A DNA stretch of 10,176 nucleotides from Fibrobacter sp. Lineage in GTDB: Bacteria > Fibrobacterota > Fibrobacteria > Fibrobacterales > Fibrobacteraceae. Position 1 is the stretch's first letter. Each line of letters opens with the position of its first letter. Location of the stretch: positions 1 through 10,176 of the forward strand of contig JAFZOV010000134.1 in NCBI GenBank assembly GCA_017550445.1. Reading direction: 5' to 3'. This document shows, piece by piece, positions 6,146 to 10,176 of this stretch. The notes below the pieces were generated by a model, which did no database searches, was not told the DNA's origin, and worked only from the letters and a program-made list of their open reading frames with translations. The translations under genes and the position numbers were made by a program.

Positions 6146-6550
6146 ATCGCTACCGCAAAAAATAAGAAGATCTACCGTGGTACCGGCCGCCGCAAGAACG
6201 CCATCGCCGCTGTGATCCTGAAGCCGGGTTCCGGCAAGCGCACTATCAATGGTCGTGATTTCAAGGATTACTTCCATTCTGAAGTGCAGAACATGATTGC
6301 TAACCTTCCGTTCGCCATCCTCGGCAACGCGGAAGAATGGGACGTCGAAGTTACCGCTCGTGGCGGTGGCATCGCTGGCCAGATGGGCGCTGTCCGTCTT
6401 GGCATTGCCCGCGCCCTGGTTGCTAACGACGCCGAAGTCAAGCCCGCCCTCAAGAAGGAAGGCCTCATGACTCGCGACTCTCGTGCCGTTGAACGTAAGA
6501 AGTTCGGCCGCAAGAAGGCTCGTAAGCACTTCCAGTTCAGCAAGCGCTAA
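6146..6550 (+). CDS. rpsI: 30S ribosomal protein S9, apparently starting at an ATC codon
   Basis: From ATC 6146 the product is 134 residues beginning (M)ATAKNKKIYRGTGRRKNA, the expected N-terminus and length for S9. It also shows the ARGGGIAGQMGAVRLGIARAL segment, LMTRDSRAVERKKFGRKKA and the universal C-terminal tail QFSKR, which reaches the ribosomal P site. The first conventional in-frame start is GTG 6212 (Val23), which would delete the conserved GTGRRK motif. Upstream codons in the frame are GAG, GAT, ACC and TCT. ATC is therefore the best start, 7 nt after GGAGGA. S9 is essential, so this is unlikely to be a pseudogene; a base-calling error changing ATG to ATC remains possible. It ends the rplM operon. 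Confidence 0.92.
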   Translation: MATAKNKKIYRGTGRRKNAIAAVILKPGSGKRTINGRDFKDYFHSEVQNMIANLPFAILGNAEEWDVEVTARGGGIAGQMGAVRLGIARALVANDAEVKPALKKEGLMTRDSRAVERKKFGRKKARKHFQFSKR

Positions 6551-6570
6551 TCTGCGAATTTGCTTTTCAA

Positions 6571-6604
6571 GAAAGACCTCCGCTTTGCGGAGGCCTTTCT
6601 TTTG
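6571..6604 (+). terminator. Rho-independent terminator of the rplM-rpsI operon
   Basis: The stem is GAAAG-A-CCTCCGC (6571-6583) with GCGGAGG-C-CTTTC (6587-6599), twelve pairs with one internal mismatch and a TTT loop, followed by TTTT. It starts 20 nt after the rpsI stop. Confidence 0.9.
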
Positions 6605-6612
6605 TACCCCCG

Positions 6613-6642
6613 TTGTCATCCCCGCGAAGGCGGGGATCGAGT
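6613..6642. repeat. REP-like palindromic repeat
   Basis: ATCCCCGC (6618-6625) pairs perfectly with GCGGGGAT (6630-6637) around a GAAG loop, inside the context GTCATCCCCGCGAAGGCGGG. Intergenic repeats of this type, readable as IPAFAGMT, are scattered through many bacterial genomes. A short T-run after it could add to termination. Confidence 0.6.
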
Positions 6643-6648
6643 CTTTTT

Positions 6649-6688
6649 GCAAATAAATTTGCTTTTCGGCCTTTTTTTAGCTTATATT
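6649..6688 (+). promoter_or_regulatory. Promoter of the lipoprotein operon with overlapping inverted repeat
   Basis: TTGCTT (6659-6664) and TATATT (6683-6688) are 18 nt apart. The predicted +1 falls about 7 nt later, on the A of ATG 6696, so the transcript may be leaderless. An inverted repeat GCAAAT-AA-ATTTGC (6649-6662) overlaps the -35 and is a candidate operator. Confidence 0.5.
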
Positions 6689-6695
6689 TATATAC

Positions 6696-7568
6696 ATGGA
6701 GAACAAAGCCTTATTACTGACAATTCCTTTTCTGTTGGCCGCATGCGCCGATGAATCGACTGGACCTCATTATACCACTCTGTACGATGAACTTGAAAAC
6801 GAGGTGTCGCTGACGGACCTTTATGGTCTTAACTTTACGTTCCGCTGTGTTATCGATGGCGACGATAAAAGATGTGAGGCTTCCTTTTTTGACTTCAGGG
6901 AGGCTTATAGGAACACTTCCTTCAGCCCTAACAGTTCTTCAACGACTACTCGAAAGCTGCTGAGCTTCAAGAATGCTTCGCTTCTTTCTATACAGGTGGA
7001 AGACGAAAGTTCTAATGAGGTGCTGCCCCTGATATCTTACTTTCAGAATGGCGAAATCGAAATGAAGGGTGCCTCCTATGACAGTGCCGCCAGTAAGATT
7101 AAGCTGAACGGCTATTATAAAGGCGATGAATGGGGCGATTACGACACGACGATTTCAATAGGCAACCGTATCCGTACCGATGCCGATGGGAAGCTTGCCT
7201 TTTCGGTGCTGGACAGTAAAGGAAACCGAGTTCGCTACGAGGCCGATCTTGGCGAAGTGCTCCGCAACAATGACGTGAATACGCTTGAATCTGTGATGAT
7301 TCCTTATGTGAAAGATTCGGATTCTGCAATGGCTCAGCGGCCGATTTATACGGATTCGACAGGGCTTGTCTGGACCGTTGATACTAATGCAGTGTCCATT
7401 AAACCGGAAGAACGTGATTTTGAAATACGGAGAGATCCTGCGGACATGCAAAGTGTGTTGGATGGTGATTCGATTTTCTTGAATGTTCCCATCAAGAATG
7501 TTTATTTGCCAGTCTATCAGGTTGGCTTGGGTACGTTCTCTATTTTGGTTATAGTAGAGAATCATTAA
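6696..7568 (+). CDS. Lipoprotein of unknown function, paralogue A
   Basis: The 290-residue protein has a lipoprotein signal (hydrophobic 5-16, lipobox LAAC, Cys17), so it is predicted to be anchored by lipid in the inner or outer membrane. I do not recognise the family. Visible features are a Ser/Thr-rich stretch at 79-85, a Cys51-x8-Cys60 pair in CVIDGDDKRC that could form a disulfide-closed hairpin, and a beta-rich composition with GYYKGDEW and DTTISIG. The next gene encodes a paralogue with the same landmarks in the same order; similarity runs from about 36 to 196 here. No Shine-Dalgarno precedes ATG 6696, which fits a leaderless message. It is first in a three-gene operon. Bases are AT-richer and codons less biased than in the xylanases. 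Confidence 0.8.
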   Translation: MENKALLLTIPFLLAACADESTGPHYTTLYDELENEVSLTDLYGLNFTFRCVIDGDDKRCEASFFDFREAYRNTSFSPNSSSTTTRKLLSFKNASLLSIQVEDESSNEVLPLISYFQNGEIEMKGASYDSAASKIKLNGYYKGDEWGDYDTTISIGNRIRTDADGKLAFSVLDSKGNRVRYEADLGEVLRNNDVNTLESVMIPYVKDSDSAMAQRPIYTDSTGLVWTVDTNAVSIKPEERDFEIRRDPADMQSVLDGDSIFLNVPIKNVYLPVYQVGLGTFSILVIVENH

Positions 7569-7579
7569 GGCGGTTCTGT

Positions 7580-8464
7580 ATGCGTTTTTACCTGTTGCTA
7601 ATTGCGTCCATATTCCTCTTTTCGTGCGGCTGGCCAGACAGCTCTACATCGTATGTATTTGAAGAAAAAGTAGGGGAGGTCATGTTGACCGACCTTAACG
7701 GTATTACTTATATGCTGGTGTGCAGCGTGAATGGCGATGAAAAGAAATGTGGCGTTGTCTTTGATTGTTTTAACGACAAAAGTTCCGAGACGCAAATCAA
7801 TATGGAGTATTCTACGACGACTGTCGTTACTCCGGGGTTCAAAGATGCTTCGTTCCTTTCGATTAAAATGAAAGATGAAAATACGGGAAAATCGAAATCC
7901 CTGGTGTCGTATATGCAAGGGGATGTTCCCTATACGAAGGGAAGCACTTATGTGCCTTCTGTAATGGCTTTGAATGCTGCAGAGCCATCTTCTGAATATA
8001 CCTATAAGGGCTACTTTGAAGGGGACAAGTGGATAAAGAAAGATACGACGATTGTGATTGGGGATACGCTATTTGCAAACGACAAGGGCGTAATTGATTT
8101 TACCGTTTTTGACACGAAAGGAAACAAGGCGCACGTTGTAATGGACTTGTCCAAGTTAATGGAATCGAATGATAAGAATACGATTGATTCGGCTGGTGTT
8201 GCTGGCTCTGGCTTGGAACCGAAGAAGTTTGATTATTACTGGCGTGCCGATTCCGGTTCCATTGTTGTTGAGCCCCTTGAGACAAATTTTGAATTTGTAT
8301 CGCCAACAATAGCGTATGAATGTTCCGGTTACGATCCGCACTATTTCCCTTTCGTACATATCCGTTTCATGACTTTGGGAGATATGTGTCAGTTTGATTC
8401 ATACCTTGTTAATGGTGGCGTCAATACAAGAACGCCATGGGTGAGTGTGAACTATGCGAAATAG
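7580..8464 (+). CDS. Lipoprotein of unknown function, paralogue B
   Basis: The 294-residue protein has the signal sequence MRFYLLLIASIFLFSC with lipidation at Cys16. It begins 11 nt after paralogue A and is preceded by AAGGCGG. Residues 33-204 align with A: EVMLTDLNGI with EVSLTDLYGL, CSVNGDEKKC (48-57) with CVIDGDDKRC, FKDASFLSIK with FKNASLLSIQ, and GYFEGDKW/DTTIVIG with GYYKGDEW/DTTISIG. The C-terminal 90 residues are unrelated by eye and contain extra cysteines (248, 270). It is a tandem duplicate that has diverged, possibly with two surface targets or as partners. I do not recognise a known domain. Confidence 0.8.
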   Translation: MRFYLLLIASIFLFSCGWPDSSTSYVFEEKVGEVMLTDLNGITYMLVCSVNGDEKKCGVVFDCFNDKSSETQINMEYSTTTVVTPGFKDASFLSIKMKDENTGKSKSLVSYMQGDVPYTKGSTYVPSVMALNAAEPSSEYTYKGYFEGDKWIKKDTTIVIGDTLFANDKGVIDFTVFDTKGNKAHVVMDLSKLMESNDKNTIDSAGVAGSGLEPKKFDYYWRADSGSIVVEPLETNFEFVSPTIAYECSGYDPHYFPFVHIRFMTLGDMCQFDSYLVNGGVNTRTPWVSVNYAK

Positions 8465-9092
8465 AATTGCGGTCATTCTTCTGTCTTTGCTTCTTGCAAC
8501 TCCCGCTTTGGCTAGCGTCGGGACTTTCCAAAAATTCAGCATGGGTGTCATGCTAGGCTTGGGAAAGTCCTATATGACCGGCGAAGATGCGGACCTTTAC
8601 GACGAAAATAGCTCGGGGGGATTCGGCCTTGCGTTTAGGATGGCTTTCCCCGTGACAAACGGATTGTCGCTGCTTGTCGATTTGGGTGTCGATGGCACCT
8701 TCGGTTTTTCGAGTGAATATGAATACCAGCACCGCACGTTTACGGATTCTGTCATGACGAATGCCTGGGAAATTACCGTGTTGTGGGACTATTTTGCGAC
8801 GGACAATTTTTTCGTGTCGGCCGGCCCGAGTTTCCGGTTCCCGTTTGTCGAAGAAAAAATCGAATTAGACGGCGAGAAAATCTATTCAGAAGACAAAATA
8901 GACTATGCGAACGATTTTTGGCTAGACGCAATGTTCGCCTTTGGCTGGAAATATGATGGTTTTGAATTTGGCTTAAGAACCGGTTACGAATTTTTGGGAA
9001 TGTTCAAGGAAGCCGATAAGTACGAGCCTGTAGACATCAGCGAATTGCGCTTCCGTTTGTATCTGACATATTGGTTCGGGCAAACCCCGTAA
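8454..9092 (+). CDS. Outer-membrane beta-barrel protein (OmpA/porin-like fold)
   Basis: The 212-residue protein has a signal peptide of 20 residues ending ALA. The mature part has alternating polar and aromatic/aliphatic strands, for example GFGLAFRMAFPV, LSLLVDLGVDGTFGF, FFVSAGPSFRFPF, FGWKYDGFEFGLRTGYEFLG and a final strand LRFRLYLTYWF, typical of small outer-membrane barrels of about eight strands. It overlaps the end of paralogue B by 11 bp, so the two are translationally coupled and probably work in the same place. No specific function is assigned; a channel or anchor for the lipoproteins is only a guess. It converges on the next gene with 9 nt between stops. A weak CGGG-CAAAC-CCCG hairpin (9077-9089) at the gene end is the only terminator-like structure. 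Confidence 0.78.
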   Translation: MRNRIAVILLSLLLATPALASVGTFQKFSMGVMLGLGKSYMTGEDADLYDENSSGGFGLAFRMAFPVTNGLSLLVDLGVDGTFGFSSEYEYQHRTFTDSVMTNAWEITVLWDYFATDNFFVSAGPSFRFPFVEEKIELDGEKIYSEDKIDYANDFWLDAMFAFGWKYDGFEFGLRTGYEFLGMFKEADKYEPVDISELRFRLYLTYWFGQTP

Positions 9093-9101
9093 AGGCCTGA
9101 C

Positions 9102-9857
9102 CTAGAAGTTATCGTCGCGGTCGAACATGTGCGTCACGAATTCGACGACGAGAGTCTCGTAGGCTTCGTCGCTGAAAATCGGCTTCTGCATCAGGTCGAT
9201 TGCTTCTTTCGAAAGTGTACCCGTGGCGGCGAGTTCTGCGCCACCCTTGCGGTACTTCTCGCGCAGCATGTTCAAGCGACGCGGGCCTCCGCGGTGGTCC
9301 AGCGCACGCATCTGCGGGCAGGCAATCAGCGTGTAGCCTTCGTGCCCGAGGATAATGTCGAACTGCTTGCGAATCGGCTCGTAGACTACGTCCAGGTCCA
9401 TCCAGGCGCAGCTCGAAAGCAGAATAATCTTCTGGCCTTCTTTCTGGAACTGTAGCCCGTGCAGGTGCGAATTCATCGCGGTGGCGCCTTCCTTAAGTTT
9501 CTGGCCCATGTAGGGGTGCACCATGCCCACGATGCGGTCCATCAAAACCTTCATCTGGCCAGGAACTCCGAACAGGTACAAGGGGAAACTCCAAATGACA
9601 ATGTCGGCGTTCGTGAGCTTTTCGCGCACCCAGGGCACGTCGTCGTCCTTCATGAAGCAGCTGCCGTCTTCACGACCCCAGCAGCTCAGGCAGCCGCGGC
9701 AGGGCTTAATGTTCAATTTGTCGATAAAAAGGTATTCCGATTCATATAGGCCGCTTTCTTCCAGGCCTTCTACGAACGCCTTGGTGGGAATCAGGGTTCC
9801 GCTACGCTCCTTTTTGGGGCTTGCGACCATAATCAACACTTTCTTCTTTTCGGGCAT
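9102..9857 (-). CDS. Flavodoxin-fold NAD(P)H/FMN oxidoreductase with four-cysteine motif
   Basis: The 251-residue protein from ATG 9857 belongs to the NADPH-dependent FMN reductase/iron-sulfur flavoprotein group (COG0655-like). The FMN-phosphate loop is ASPKKERSGT (12-21), and WSFPLYLFGVPGQMKVLMDR (89-108) is the typical flavin-ring loop. Between them is Cys53-x2-Cys56-x2-Cys59-x7-Cys67, then MKDDD. Archaeal iron-sulfur flavoproteins bind a 4Fe-4S cluster with CX2CX2CX4-7C, so a cluster is possible, but many members with similar cysteines are uncharacterised. The electron partner is unknown and it is cytoplasmic. A GTG at 9863 would add two residues. Neither start has a Shine-Dalgarno, and a -10-like TAAATT 7 nt upstream suggests a leaderless message. 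It is divergent from rpsB. Confidence 0.88.
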   Translation of the reverse strand: MPEKKKVLIMVASPKKERSGTLIPTKAFVEGLEESGLYESEYLFIDKLNIKPCRGCLSCWGREDGSCFMKDDDVPWVREKLTNADIVIWSFPLYLFGVPGQMKVLMDRIVGMVHPYMGQKLKEGATAMNSHLHGLQFQKEGQKIILLSSCAWMDLDVVYEPIRKQFDIILGHEGYTLIACPQMRALDHRGGPRRLNMLREKYRKGGAELAATGTLSKEAIDLMQKPIFSDEAYETLVVEFVTHMFDRDDNF

Positions 9858-9885
9858 GGACACAAATTTAGAATTTTTCTACATT
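9857..9885 (+). promoter_or_regulatory. Promoter of rpsB
   Basis: TGGACA (9857-9862) matches the -35 consensus at five of six positions and is 17 nt before TACATT (9880-9885). Transcription would start near 9892. The -35 lies over the divergent oxidoreductase start codon, and that gene's -10 sits in the spacer, so the two promoters physically overlap. Confidence 0.55.
9865..9870 (-). promoter_or_regulatory. Candidate -10 of the oxidoreductase gene
   Basis: TAAATT on the minus strand is followed by 7 nt and then ATG 9857, placing +1 on the start codon. No -35 is recognisable at the correct distance. The same -10-to-ATG geometry is seen for the lipoprotein gene at 6696. Confidence 0.35.
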
Positions 9886-9891
9886 TACGCG

Positions 9892-10035
9892 CGCTCGGGC
9901 AATTACGCCCGGGTAAAACCAATCACCGGCTTGCGAGAGTCGCTTCGGTGGCGAGGTCTACGACCCTAGGTTCAAGTCTTCGCTTCGCGGCTTAATTGCA
10001 GTCCGGGTAGTAACAACCGAAAAGGAAAATACATT
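9892..10035 (+). promoter_or_regulatory. Structured rpsB leader, possible S2 autoregulatory RNA
   Basis: About 144 nt without a gene. It has a GC-rich hairpin CTCGGGC/GCCCGGG (9894-9900 with 9907-9913), then GCGA (9933-9936), TCGC (9940-9943) and GCGA (9951-9954), so TCGC can pair with either side but not both, and GGTC-TAC-GACC (9955-9965). AAAGGAAAA before ATG 10036 is the ribosome-binding site. S2 represses its own mRNA through the leader in several bacteria; whether this leader does so is inference. Confidence 0.45.
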
Positions 10036-10176
10036 ATGGCAAATCTGCCTTCTGTCGAAGATCTGCTTGCTGCAGGCTCCCACTTTGGTCACCAGACTCA
10101 GCGCTGGAACCCGAAAATGAAACCCTACATCTTGGCTGAAAAGAACGGCATCTACGTTCTCAACCTCTCCAAGACC
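10036..10176 (+). CDS. rpsB: 30S ribosomal protein S2, N-terminal part
   Basis: The first 47 codons are in the window and the rest lies beyond the right edge. The sequence has the S2 signature: [22 protein letters not shown] at 7-28, then [17 protein letters not shown]2 is a late-assembling small-subunit protein needed for S1 binding. The ATG is preceded by AAAGGAAAA. In many bacteria rpsB is followed by tsf, which would be off the window. Confidence 0.95.
   Translation, partial: MANLPSVEDLLAAGSHFGHQTQRWNPKMKPYILAEKNGIYVLNLSKT

Noticed and set aside
6212..6550. rpsI starting at GTG 6212
   Set aside because: It would remove 22 residues including the conserved GTGRRK motif and has no ribosome-binding site at the right distance.
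6125..6652. Minus-strand open frame starting in the REP-like repeat
   Set aside because: It is antisense to rpsI. The initial DSIPAFAGMT is the usual translation of this type of repeat, not a protein.
9861..9863. Oxidoreductase start at GTG 9863
   Set aside because: It has no Shine-Dalgarno and would add only two residues. ATG 9857 is preferred but the choice is not certain.
9933..9990. tRNA-like sequence with GGTTCAAGTC at 9969-9978
   Set aside because: The flanking CTAGG and CTTCG do not pair as a T stem, and no acceptor or anticodon stem could be built.
1..10176. CRISPR array, insertion sequence, phage or toxin-antitoxin genes
   Set aside because: No regularly spaced repeats, transposase, integrase or small paired toxin-antitoxin frames were seen on either strand.

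Overview
The window looks like chromosomal DNA from the genus Fibrobacter or a close relative, a fibre-degrading gut bacterium. Evidence is two tandem secreted GH10 xylanases, each ending in a CBM6 and a basic C-terminal module of the kind described as Fibrobacter-specific (FPm-1/basic terminal domain). Serine-rich linkers, lipoproteins, an outer-membrane barrel and bacterial ribosomal-protein genes fit the same assignment. Identification is from recalled family features only; species is not resolved.

Left part (1-5530), xylan degradation. A secreted CE1-type esterase (1-1419, minus, C-terminus off the window) is divergent from xylanase 1 (1700-3487). Xylanase 2 (3659-5467) follows in the same direction. 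Each xylanase gene is followed by its own strong terminator, and both carry a nearly identical 21-nt palindromic element ending exactly 83 nt before the start codon. The two transcription units are therefore an old tandem duplication with conserved control signals. The esterase should remove acyl groups from xylan while the xylanases cut the backbone.

Middle part (5530-6640), ribosomal proteins. rplM (L13) and rpsI (S9) form an operon with a clear promoter and terminator. rpsI has no ATG, GTG or TTG at the position required by its conserved N-terminus; the start indicated by Shine-Dalgarno spacing and homology is an ATC codon at 6146.

Right part (6640-10035), accessory genes. A terminator and a REP-like hairpin are followed by a three-gene operon: two paralogous lipoproteins of unknown function and an outer-membrane beta-barrel protein overlapping the second by 11 bp. 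Convergent to it is a flavodoxin-like oxidoreductase with a CX2CX2CX7C motif. Its apparently leaderless start overlaps the divergent promoter of rpsB (S2, start at 10036, C-terminus off the window). rplM-rpsI-rpsB is a contiguous order in a number of bacteria, so the accessory block may have split an ancestral operon.

The points most worth following up are the AUC start of rpsI, the paired xylanase operator, the paralogous lipoprotein/barrel operon and the overlapping divergent promoters at rpsB.
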